NCBI RefSeq assembly: GCF_004118975.1
Contig: NZ_CP035376.1
Coordinates: forward strand, 1,054,001-1,118,000
Length of the DNA stretch: 64,000 bases
Reading direction: 5' to 3'
Source of the DNA: Luteimonas sp. YGD11-2
GTDB taxonomy: Bacteria; Pseudomonadota; Gammaproteobacteria; Xanthomonadales; Xanthomonadaceae
The position numbers and the translations under genes were made by a program. The notes beneath the pieces are model-generated. The model searched no databases and was not told the DNA's origin. It saw only the letters and a list, made by a program, of their open reading frames with translations. Of the stretch, positions 56,898 through 64,000 are shown one piece after another (position 1 is the stretch's first letter; every line of letters starts with the position of its first letter).

Positions 56898-58307
56898 ATG
56901 TCGAAAGCTCCAGCCACGGCCAAGGCCGGTCGCGCGCGTACCGCCTATGTCTGTGCCGAGTGCGGCACCGACCACGGCAAGTGGCAGGGCCAGTGCGCCG
57001 GCTGCGGCGCATGGAACACCCTGTCGGAGTTCGTGATCGAGCCTGCAGCAAAGGCGGCGGCCAGCGGTGGCACGACCCGACGCGCCGGCTGGGCCGGTGC
57101 GGTCGAGGCGCCGAAGGTCACCGCGCTCAAGGATGTGCGCCATATGGAGGACGCGCGGGTGTCGACCGGTATCGGCGAACTCGACCGCGTGCTCGGGGGC
57201 GGCATGGTCGAGGGCGCGGTGGTGCTGGTCGGTGGGGACCCGGGTATCGGCAAGTCCACCCTGTTGTTGCAGGCGGTGGCGCGGATGGCGGCGACGCTGC
57301 CGGCGCTGTACGTCACCGGCGAGGAATCGCTGGGCCAGGTGGCCGGGCGCGCAGCCCGCCTGGACCTGCCCCTCGACGGGCTGCAGGCGCTGGCGGAAAC
57401 CGGCGTGGAAACCATCCTCGAGCACGCCGCGGCCATGCGGCCGAAGCTGATCGTTGCCGACTCGGTGCAGACGCTGTGGACCGAATCGCTGACCGCGGCG
57501 CCGGGCTCGGTGAGCCAGGTGCGCGAGTCCGCCGCACGGCTGGTGCGCTATGCCAAGGAGACCGGCACCGCGGTGTTCCTGGTCGGCCACGTCACCAAGG
57601 AAGGCGGCATCGCCGGCCCGCGCGTGCTCGAGCACATGGTCGATGCAGTGCTGTATTTCGAGGGCGAGAGCGGCAGCCGCTTCCGCGTGCTGCGCGCGTT
57701 CAAGAACCGCTTCGGTGCGGTCAACGAGCTCGGCGTGTTCGCCATGGGCGACAAGGGCCTGAAGGAAGTGCCGAATCCGTCGGCGATCTTCCTGTCGGGC
57801 GGCAGCACCCGCCAACCCGGTAGCTGCGTGATGGTGACCCGCGAGGGCACGCGGCCGCTGCTGGTGGAGGTGCAGGCGCTGGTCGACAGCTCGCCGCTGT
57901 CCAATCCACGGCGCGTGGCGGTCGGCCTGGAAGGCAACCGGCTGGCGATGCTGCTGGCGGTGCTGCACCGGCACGGTGGGGTGCTGGTCGGCGACCAGGA
58001 CGTGTTCGTCAACGTGGTGGGCGGCATCCGCGTGCAGGAAACCGCGGCCGACCTGCCGGTGCTGCTGGCGGTGCTGTCGAGCCTGCGCGACACGCCATTG
58101 CCGGAGAAGACCATCGCCTTCGGCGAGGTAGGTCTGTCGGGGGAGATCCGCCCGGTGCCCAATGGCGAGGAACGCCTGCGCGAGGCGGCCACCCACGGCT
58201 TCCGCCGCGCGATCGTGCCGAAGGCAAATGCGCCGAAGTCGGGATCGGTGAAGGGACTCGAGGTGATCGCCGTCGAACGGCTGGCCGACGCGATCGACGC
58301 GCTGTAG
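56898..58307 (+). CDS. radA: DNA repair protein RadA (Sms)
   Basis: A 469-residue branch-migration ATPase related to RecA. The N-terminal C4 zinc finger (CAECGTDHGKWQGQCAGCGAWN) is followed by Walker A GGDPGIGKST near residue 113, the RadA-specific KNRFGAVNELGVF motif and a C-terminal Lon-like domain. The ATG at 56898 gives the family-typical start; upstream codons in frame are not conserved. Confidence 0.97.
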   Translation: MSKAPATAKAGRARTAYVCAECGTDHGKWQGQCAGCGAWNTLSEFVIEPAAKAAASGGTTRRAGWAGAVEAPKVTALKDVRHMEDARVSTGIGELDRVLGGGMVEGAVVLVGGDPGIGKSTLLLQAVARMAATLPALYVTGEESLGQVAGRAARLDLPLDGLQALAETGVETILEHAAAMRPKLIVADSVQTLWTESLTAAPGSVSQVRESAARLVRYAKETGTAVFLVGHVTKEGGIAGPRVLEHMVDAVLYFEGESGSRFRVLRAFKNRFGAVNELGVFAMGDKGLKEVPNPSAIFLSGGSTRQPGSCVMVTREGTRPLLVEVQALVDSSPLSNPRRVAVGLEGNRLAMLLAVLHRHGGVLVGDQDVFVNVVGGIRVQETAADLPVLLAVLSSLRDTPLPEKTIAFGEVGLSGEIRPVPNGEERLREAATHGFRRAIVPKANAPKSGSVKGLEVIAVERLADAIDAL

Positions 58308-58321
58308 CGGTTGCGGCAGGC

Positions 58322-59113
58322 TCAGCGCGGACGTTGCAGCACCAGTTCCAGCACGAACTTGCTGCCGAAGAACGCCAGCACCAGCAGCACCATCGCGGCC
58401 AGCGTCCAGCGCACGGCCGGCGGTCCGCGCCAGCCGTACCGCCAGCGCCCGAACAGCAGCGCGCCGAACACCAGCCACGACAGCACGCTCAGCACCGATT
58501 TGTGGATCAGGTGCTGGGCGAAAAAGTCATGCACGAACAGCACCCCGGTCAGCAGGGTGGCGGTCAGCAGCACGAAGCCGACCGTGATGGTGCGGAACAG
58601 CAGGGTTTCCAGCTCGGTCAGCGGCGGCAGCGCCCGCAGCCAGCGGTGGAACTCGCGCCGTCGCAACGCGCGTTCCTGCGCCCCCAGCATCAGCGCAAGC
58701 AACGCGGCGATGGCGAGCGTGGCATAGGCCAGCAGCGCGAAGCCCGCATGCAGCTGCAGGCGCCAGTCCAGACCTTCCGGATCGTGGTGCCCGGTAAGGG
58801 CATAGACCAGAAGTGACGCCGTCGCCAGCGGAAACACCACCACCCCCAATGCCGCCGTGCGGCCGCGGAGCCCGAACAGCAGGGTGGCCACGGCCATGCC
58901 GAGACCCACCAGCGACAGCGCCGAGAAGAAGTGCAGGTCGGCGCCGCCCAGGTCGCGCCAGGCCAGCAGGTGTGCGATGCCGTGCAGGATGGTGGCGATC
59001 ACCGCGGGCGCTGCCCAGGCCGCGCCGGTTGCCGCCGATTCGCGCGCCAGCGTTCGCACCAGCATGCCGGTTGCGACGAGGTAGAGCAGGGCCGCGATGA
59101 GAACGATTGTCAT
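58322..59113 (-). CDS. CcsA-like inner-membrane protein (YpjD family)
   Basis: A 263-residue membrane protein with about eight hydrophobic helices and the cytochrome-c-assembly (CcsA) fold. The conserved block around HDFFAQHLIHKSVLSVLSW and GRWRYGWRG is typical of YpjD/CorE-type proteins. It is divergent from ffh, the usual neighbour of ypjD in gammaproteobacteria. The role is unclear; haem or copper handling has been proposed for relatives. Confidence 0.88.
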   Translation of the reverse strand: MTIVLIAALLYLVATGMLVRTLARESAATGAAWAAPAVIATILHGIAHLLAWRDLGGADLHFFSALSLVGLGMAVATLLFGLRGRTAALGVVVFPLATASLLVYALTGHHDPEGLDWRLQLHAGFALLAYATLAIAALLALMLGAQERALRRREFHRWLRALPPLTELETLLFRTITVGFVLLTATLLTGVLFVHDFFAQHLIHKSVLSVLSWLVFGALLFGRWRYGWRGPPAVRWTLAAMVLLVLAFFGSKFVLELVLQRPR

Positions 59114-59190
59114 CGCGGAAGTGTCGCATACGCACCGGCGCGTCGTACGGTGTTTCCCGGCCTGTTCCGGGGCGTTGCGGAGGTCGCGGG

Positions 59191-59196
59191 TATAAT
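59191..59196 (+). promoter_or_regulatory. Predicted ffh -10 box
   Basis: A consensus TATAAT, 33 bp before the ffh ATG. No good -35 box stands at the proper distance. Confidence 0.55.
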
Positions 59197-59228
59197 CTGC
59201 GGCCCTCTCTTCCAAGCGCGGAACCTGC

Positions 59229-60596
59229 ATGTTCGAGTCCCTCACCCAGCGCCTGTCCGGCACCATGGAGCGCCTGCGCGGCCGCGGGCGGCTGACCGAG
59301 GAGAACATCCGCGAAGCCACCCGCGAGGTACGGATCGCGCTGCTGGAGGCCGACGTCGCCCTGCCGGTGGTGCAGGCCCTGATCGAGCGCATCAAGGTGC
59401 GCGCGGTCGGCCAGGAAGTGCTGAAGTCGCTGACGCCCGGCCAGGCACTGATCAAGGTCGTGCGCGACGAACTCACCACGGTGATGGGCGCGCAGGCGAC
59501 CGAGCTCAACCTCAACGTGCCGGCGCCGGCGGTGATCCTGATGGCCGGCCTGCAGGGCGCGGGCAAGACCACCACGGTCGGCAAGCTTGCGAAGCTGCTG
59601 AAGGAAAAGCGCAGGAAGAAGGTGATGGTGGTCAGCGCGGACGTCTACCGCCCGGCCGCGATCGAGCAGCTGAAGACCCTGGCCGACCAGGTGGGGGTGA
59701 CGTTCTTCCCGTCCGATGCCTCGCAGCAACCGGTCGACATCGTGCGTGCGGCGATCGACGACGCCCGCAGGTCCTATGTCGACGTGCTGCTGGTCGATAC
59801 CGCCGGCCGCCTCGCCATCGACGAGGCGATGATGGCCGAGATCAAGGCGCTGCATGCCGCGGTCAACCCGGTCGAAACGCTGTTCGTCGTCGACTCCATG
59901 ACCGGCCAGGACGCCGCGACCACCGCCAAGGCGTTCTCCGAAGCGCTGCCGCTGACCGGCGTGGTGCTGACCAAGACCGACGGCGACGCCCGCGGCGGTG
60001 CCGCGCTCTCGGTGCGCTACATCACCGGGCGGCCGATCAAGTTCATCGGCACCGGCGAGAAGACCGACGGCCTCGACGTCTTCCACCCGGACCGCGTCGC
60101 CAGCCGCATCCTCGACATGGGCGATGTGCTGTCGCTGGTCGAGCAGGTCGAGAGCCAGGTCGACAAGGACAAGGCGCAGAAGCTTGCCGAGAAGGTCGCC
60201 AAGGGCAAGAAGTTCGACCTCAACGACATGCGCGACCAGCTCGAGCAGATGCAGGGCATGGGCGGCATCCACGGCCTGATGGACAAGTTGCCGGGCATGG
60301 GCCAGATCCCGGACACCGTCAAGAACCAGGTCACCGGCAAGGAAGTGCCGCGGATGATCGCGATCATCAACTCGATGACCAGGAAGGAGCGTCGCAACCC
60401 GGCGCTGCTCAACGGCTCGCGCCGCGCCCGCATCGCGGCCGGCTCCGGCACCCATCCTTCCGACGTCAACAAGCTGATCAAGCAGTACCAGCAGATGGAG
60501 AAGATGATGTCGAAGATGGCCCGCGGCGGGATGAAGGGGATGATGCGCGGGCTGCAGGGCATGATGGGCGGGCGCGGCGGGATGCCGTTCCGCTGA
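59229..60596 (+). CDS. ffh: Signal recognition particle protein Ffh
   Basis: A 455-residue SRP54 GTPase: an N-terminal helical bundle, a G domain (G1 GLQGAGKTTTVGKLAK near residue 105, DTAGRL, TKTDGDARGG) and a Met-rich M domain that binds 4.5S RNA and signal sequences (QMEKMMSKMARGGMKGMMRG). The gene is full length. It targets inner-membrane proteins co-translationally. Confidence 0.98.
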   Translation: MFESLTQRLSGTMERLRGRGRLTEENIREATREVRIALLEADVALPVVQALIERIKVRAVGQEVLKSLTPGQALIKVVRDELTTVMGAQATELNLNVPAPAVILMAGLQGAGKTTTVGKLAKLLKEKRRKKVMVVSADVYRPAAIEQLKTLADQVGVTFFPSDASQQPVDIVRAAIDDARRSYVDVLLVDTAGRLAIDEAMMAEIKALHAAVNPVETLFVVDSMTGQDAATTAKAFSEALPLTGVVLTKTDGDARGGAALSVRYITGRPIKFIGTGEKTDGLDVFHPDRVASRILDMGDVLSLVEQVESQVDKDKAQKLAEKVAKGKKFDLNDMRDQLEQMQGMGGIHGLMDKLPGMGQIPDTVKNQVTGKEVPRMIAIINSMTRKERRNPALLNGSRRARIAAGSGTHPSDVNKLIKQYQQMEKMMSKMARGGMKGMMRGLQGMMGGRGGMPFR

Positions 60597-60639
60597 GTCG
60601 CGGCGGCATCCGCTCCATGCTCCGGACCGGGCGGATGCC

Positions 60640-61467
60640 ATGCTGATCTTCCGCAACGGCCACCCGGCCACCGCGGCCGATCTCGCGCATCCGGCACTGG
60701 TCAACGATGGCCACTTCACCACGATGCAGGTCCGTGGTGGCGCGGTGCAGGGGCTGGAGCTGCATCTGCAGCGTCTCGCCGACGCGCACCGCACACTGTT
60801 CTCGCGGGATCTGGATACCGCGCGCGTCCGCGCCGACTGCGCTGCCGCAATCACGGCCAGTGGACTCGCCGATGCCACGTTGCGGGTGACGATCCACCCG
60901 GGCGGCTCCCACCTCGACGCCTCCGGCCCGGTCGTGCTGGTATCCCTCGCCGCGCCGGCGCTCCCGGGTGCCGACGGCCTGCGGCTGAAGTCCTTCGTAT
61001 ACGTGCGCGAGCTACCCGGGGTGAAGCACGTCGGCACGTTCCCGCTGCTGCACTACCGCCGCCTCGCGTGCGTGGCCGGGTGCGACGATGCGCTGTTCGT
61101 GACGGCGGGAGGCCTTGTGTGCGAGGGGTCGTTCTGGAACCTCGCGCTGTGGGACGGCCGGATGGTGATCTGGCCCGATGGCCCCGCCCTGCGCGGAACC
61201 CGCGAGCAGCTGCTCCAGCGCGAATTCCGCCGGGCCGGGGTCGCCCAGCAGGTCCGTGCGGTGGCGCTGGACGAGCTGCCGGGACTGGCCGGCATCTGCT
61301 GCAACTCTCGCGGCGTGCAGCCACTGGCGTCGGTCGATGGCCGCAAACTGAGCGATCCGGCCGCGCTGCTGGCACTGGCCGCCGCCGCGGACGTCCGGAT
61401 CCTCTGGGACCCTCTGGACACGAAGGAGGGTGGGGCCCCTACCGTCGCCGGAACGGCTTCGCTATAA
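60640..61467 (+). CDS. Class IV PLP aminotransferase (aminodeoxychorismate lyase-like)
   Basis: A 275-residue fold-type IV PLP enzyme. The PLP lysine is K129 in [20 protein letters not shown], and the cofactor-binding glutamate is E162 in VCEGSFWN. The family covers 4-amino-4-deoxychorismate lyase (PabC), branched-chain and D-amino-acid aminotransferases; the short length favours a PabC-like enzyme, but I would not name it. It lies 43 bp after ffh in the same direction. Confidence 0.8.
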   Translation: MLIFRNGHPATAADLAHPALVNDGHFTTMQVRGGAVQGLELHLQRLADAHRTLFSRDLDTARVRADCAAAITASGLADATLRVTIHPGGSHLDASGPVVLVSLAAPALPGADGLRLKSFVYVRELPGVKHVGTFPLLHYRRLACVAGCDDALFVTAGGLVCEGSFWNLALWDGRMVIWPDGPALRGTREQLLQREFRRAGVAQQVRAVALDELPGLAGICCNSRGVQPLASVDGRKLSDPAALLALAAAADVRILWDPLDTKEGGAPTVAGTASL

Positions 61468-61468
61468 T
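61463..61468 (+). promoter_or_regulatory. Predicted -10 box of the rpsP operon
   Basis: TATAAT overlapping the stop codon of the aminotransferase gene, 50 bp before the rpsP start. The -35 region is weak. Confidence 0.6.
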
Positions 61469-61517
61469 TTCCGGCTTACCGCGCCATCCTGGCGACTGGG
61501 CAACACCGAGAAACTCC

Positions 61518-61778
61518 ATGGTCAAGATCCGTCTCACCCGCGGCGGCGCCAAGAAGCGCCCGTTCTACCACATCATCGTCACCGACTCGCGCAGCGCCCG
61601 CGACGGCCGCAACATCGAACGCGTGGGTTACTACAACCCGGTGGCACAGGGTGCCGAACAGCGTGTCGTGCTCGACACCGCCCGCGTCGACCATTGGGTC
61701 AAGCAGGGTGCGCAGATGACCGACAAGGTCCGCGCGCTGTACAAGGAAGCGGGCAAGGCCCAGCCGGCCGCTGCCTGA
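61518..61778 (+). CDS. rpsP: 30S ribosomal protein S16
   Basis: An 86-residue protein with the S16 sequence [20 protein letters not shown] and [10 protein letters not shown]. It starts the conserved rpsP-rimM-trmD-rplS operon. The ATG at 61518 gives the usual N-terminus. A terminator-like hairpin follows, which may attenuate transcription into rimM, as reported for E. coli where the ribosomal proteins are made in larger amounts. Confidence 0.98.
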   Translation: MVKIRLTRGGAKKRPFYHIIVTDSRSARDGRNIERVGYYNPVAQGAEQRVVLDTARVDHWVKQGAQMTDKVRALYKEAGKAQPAAA

Positions 61779-61786
61779 AGCTGACG

Positions 61787-61812
61787 GCCGCGCCCCGGGC
61801 GCGGCCTTTTTC
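61787..61812 (+). terminator. Hairpin with T-run between rpsP and rimM
   Basis: 8-bp arms GGCCGCGC and GCGCGGCC with a 5-nt loop, then TTTTT. It stands inside the operon and is probably a partial terminator. Confidence 0.7.
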
Positions 61813-61821
61813 GTACGAACG

Positions 61822-62337
61822 ATGACCGATCCCACCCGTCGCATCCTGCTGGGCAGGATCCACGGCGCCTTCGGCGTGCGTGGCGAGCTGCGCGTGGAAT
61901 CGTTCACCGATCCCGAGACCGAGCTCTTCCGCTACCAGCCCTGGACCCTGCGTGATGCGCAGGGCCGCGAGCGGGTGGTGGAAGGTGCGCGTGGCCGTCC
62001 CGGCCCGAAGGGCGTGGTCGCCACGTTGCCCGGCGTCGAGGATCGCGAGGGTGCCGACGCCATGCGCGGCACCGAGATCTGGGTGCCGCGCAGCGCGCTG
62101 CCGCCGCCCAGCGCGGACGAGTTCTACTGGGTCGACCTCGAGGGCATGCGCGTGCGCAATGTCGAGGGCGTCGATTTCGGCACGGTGGCATTCGTGTTCT
62201 CCACCGGCGCCAACGACGTGCTGGTGGTGCGCGACGATGCCCGCGAGCGAATGGTTCCGTTCGTGCGGCCGGATTACGTCATCGGGATCGACATGGACGC
62301 CGGCACCATCCTGGTCGACTGGGATCCGGACTTCTGA
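61822..62337 (+). CDS. rimM: 16S rRNA processing protein RimM
   Basis: A 171-residue 30S maturation factor: an N-terminal RimM domain (LLGRIHGAFGVRGELRVESFTD) and a C-terminal PRC-barrel (EFYWVDLEGMRVRNVEG, MVPFVRPDYVIGIDMD). It binds S19 during head assembly. The gene is intact and follows the rpsP hairpin by 10 bp. Confidence 0.96.
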   Translation: MTDPTRRILLGRIHGAFGVRGELRVESFTDPETELFRYQPWTLRDAQGRERVVEGARGRPGPKGVVATLPGVEDREGADAMRGTEIWVPRSALPPPSADEFYWVDLEGMRVRNVEGVDFGTVAFVFSTGANDVLVVRDDARERMVPFVRPDYVIGIDMDAGTILVDWDPDF

Positions 62338-62442
62338 TCGGAGGCTGCAGCCCCTCGGCTGCTTCGAGCCGCATCGCCTGCGGCGCCCCGGACCGCCTTG
62401 GTATCGTGCGCGGTCTGCAATCCGGCCCCGGGCCCGCCATCC

Positions 62443-63219
62443 ATGCGCATCGATGTGATCAGCCTGTTTCCCGAGTTCGTCGATGCCTGTGCGGGTTTCG
62501 GCGTGGTCGGCCGTGCACGCGAGCGCGGGCTGCTGTCGATGCACGGCTGGAACCCGCGCGATTACGCCGAGGGCAACTACCGCCGCGTCGATGACCGCCC
62601 CTTCGGCGGTGGGCCGGGCATGGTGATGCTGGTCGATCCGCTGCGTGCGGCGATCGCCGCCGCGCGCGACGCCGACCCGCAGCCCGCGCATGTCGTCTAC
62701 ATGAGCCCGCAGGGCAGGCTGCTCGACCAGGCGCGGGTGCGCGAACTGGCCGCGCTGCCGCGGATGATCCTGCTGTGCGGACGCTACGAGGGCGTGGACG
62801 AGCGGCTGATCGCCGCCGAGATCGACGAGGAGCTGTCGATCGGCGACTACGTGCTGTCGGGCGGCGAACTGCCGGCGGCGGTGCTGGTGGACGCGGTGGC
62901 GCGCCTGCGCGAAGGGGTGCTCAACGACGCCGAGTCGGCCGTCCAGGACAGCTTCGAGCCGGACCCCACGATCGAGGGCGGCGTGCTGCTCGATTGCCCG
63001 CACTACACCCGCCCGCCGCAGCATGCGCTGGGCGACGTGCCCGGGGTGCTGATGGGCGGCAACCACGCCGCGATCGCCCGCTGGCGCCGGATGCAGGCGC
63101 TCGGCCGCACCGTGGAACGCCGCCCGGACCTGCTCGACGAGACCAGGCTGTCGGCTGCCGACCGGCGCCTGCTGGCGGAGTACCGTGCCCGGGTCGCGGC
63201 GGGTGAACCGGACGCCTGA
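62443..63219 (+). CDS. trmD: tRNA (guanine-37-N1)-methyltransferase
   Basis: A 258-residue SPOUT methyltransferase that makes m1G37. It starts [12 protein letters not shown] and keeps the AdoMet knot ([33 protein letters not shown]) and the D-x-x-x-x-D linker region. Start set by the conserved N-terminus; the frame extends 15 codons further upstream without similarity. It lies 105 bp after rimM in this operon. Confidence 0.98.
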   Translation: MRIDVISLFPEFVDACAGFGVVGRARERGLLSMHGWNPRDYAEGNYRRVDDRPFGGGPGMVMLVDPLRAAIAAARDADPQPAHVVYMSPQGRLLDQARVRELAALPRMILLCGRYEGVDERLIAAEIDEELSIGDYVLSGGELPAAVLVDAVARLREGVLNDAESAVQDSFEPDPTIEGGVLLDCPHYTRPPQHALGDVPGVLMGGNHAAIARWRRMQALGRTVERRPDLLDETRLSAADRRLLAEYRARVAAGEPDA

Positions 63220-63330
63220 GCGGCGCTGGCATCGCCCGCCCGCATCCGGTTACAATGCCCGGCTAGTTTTACCCGCCAGAGCGTGCGTCCACGTGCACCA
63301 CGCCTACAACGACTCCAACAGGCCAAGAAC

Positions 63331-63804
63331 ATGACCACCAAGCCCTCCCTGAACACCCTGCTGCAGGACTTCGAGAAAGACCAGGCGCAGCGCACCCTTC
63401 CCGAATTCGGCCCCGGCGACACCGTCGTCGTCAACGTCAAGGTCAAGGAAGGCAACCGTGAGCGCGTGCAGGCCTACGAGGGCGTGGTCATCGGCATCAA
63501 GAACGCCGGCCTCAATTCGGCGTTCACCGTGCGCAAGATCTCCCACGGCTTCGGCGTGGAGCGCGTGTTCCAGTCGCACAGCCCGTCGATCGAATCGCTG
63601 GAAGTGAAGCGCCGCGGCAAGGTCCGCGCCGGCAAGCTGTACTACCTGCGTGGCCTGGAAGGCAAGAAGGCGCGCATCAGGGAAGACCTGTCCGCGGGCG
63701 CCAAGGCCAAGAATGCCAAGGCCGCCGCCGACCTCGCCGCAGCCGCACAGGCTGCGGAAGCTGCCAAGGCGGAAGCCGCAGCAGCTGCAGCCGCCACCGA
63801 GTAA
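63331..63804 (+). CDS. rplS: 50S ribosomal protein L19 with Ala-rich tail
   Basis: A 157-residue L19. The core ([74 protein letters not shown]) is standard. About 35 extra residues at the C-terminus are almost all Ala, Lys and Glu ([20 protein letters not shown]), making the protein longer than the usual 115-130 residues. Similar tails occur in related xanthomonads as far as I recall. It ends the operon. Confidence 0.97.
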   Translation: MTTKPSLNTLLQDFEKDQAQRTLPEFGPGDTVVVNVKVKEGNRERVQAYEGVVIGIKNAGLNSAFTVRKISHGFGVERVFQSHSPSIESLEVKRRGKVRAGKLYYLRGLEGKKARIREDLSAGAKAKNAKAAADLAAAAQAAEAAKAEAAAAAAATE

Positions 63805-63827
63805 ACCGGTCCGGCAAGCGCGCACGA

Positions 63828-63849
63828 CGGCCACCTCCGGGTGGCCGTT
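63828..63849 (+). terminator. Terminator of the rpsP-rplS operon
   Basis: Perfect 9-bp arms ACGGCCACC and GGTGGCCGT around TCCG, followed by a T-poor TTGCGTTT tail. Confidence 0.65.
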
Positions 63850-63921
63850 TGCGTTTGCGGCGATGACGCGGCGCCCATTCCCCGGGCATAGAATCGTTGC
63901 CGGGTTTCTGCGGAGAGGATC

Positions 63922-64000
63922 ATGTCCACCACTGCCGTTCGCACGGGCCTGGCCGTGCCGGTCATCCTGCTGCTGGCCGCCTGCACGGCGAACACCGCGC
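63922..64000 (+). CDS. Lipoprotein, 5' end only
   Basis: The first 26 codons encode a lipoprotein signal peptide with hydrophobic core VPVILLLA and lipobox LAAC (Cys21), then TANTA at the window edge. GGAGAGGA precedes the ATG. Nothing of the mature domain is visible, so no function can be given. Confidence 0.7.
   Translation, partial: MSTTAVRTGLAVPVILLLAACTANTA

Overview
The window is about 64 kb of very GC-rich DNA (roughly 70% by eye). It fits the Xanthomonadaceae (Lysobacteraceae), perhaps a Lysobacter-, Luteimonas- or Xanthomonas-like bacterium. The evidence is the housekeeping gene order (hflC-yjeT-purA; obgE, rpsT, murJ-ribF-ileS-lspA-ispH; ffh, then rpsP-rimM-trmD-rplS), the protein sequences, many -10 boxes of the form TAGAAT, and small proteins of a kind I associate with this family. 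The genus is an inference.

Layout. 1-2.9 kb: the 3' end of hflC, a DUF2065 membrane protein, purA and a YgjP-type metalloprotease. 2.9-12 kb: one long efflux operon, a complete RND tripartite pump followed by a HlyD-type adaptor and two ABC-2-type permeases with no ATPase gene. 12-15.5 kb: an M3 peptidase, then an L,D-transpeptidase and a small Lpp/OprI-like lipoprotein on the other strand. 15.6-18.5 kb: a divergent arsenic locus, arsHC against arsR-arsB, with two overlapping and apparently leaderless promoters.

18.5-28.6 kb is a defence island. It holds an antitoxin behind a 20-bp perfect palindrome, its frameshifted toxin, an Mrr-like endonuclease, a 97-residue unknown, hsdM, hsdS, a Fic-protein remnant, an AAA ATPase and hsdR. 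28.7-32.9 kb is accessory DNA: a DUF442-type phosphatase, a PAAR-tipped putative type VI effector with an overlapping lipoprotein (candidate immunity), a patchwork of degenerate gene ends, and a Cys-rich copper-binding four-helix protein. 33-42 kb carries metabolic and stress genes (extradiol dioxygenase, cytochrome b561 plus SrpA-type catalase, histidine phosphatase, NAD(P)H-hydrate dehydratase), two adjacent damaged genes (erythromycin-esterase family and DUF2254) and an intergenic repeat cluster.

42-64 kb is mostly core genome: a thioesterase, uvrA, rplU-rpmA, obgE, rpsT, murJ, ribF-ileS, lspA, ispH, tRNA-Thr(CGU), radA, a CcsA-like protein, ffh, a class IV aminotransferase, rpsP-rimM-trmD-rplS and the start of a lipoprotein gene cut by the window edge.

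The most interesting parts are the composite type I restriction island with its interposed ATPase and Mrr-like nuclease, the ATPase-less ABC-2 efflux module, the PAAR effector/lipoprotein pair, the symmetric arsR/arsH promoters, and several genes caught in decay. All functional calls are by recognition of motifs and family resemblance; no database search was run.
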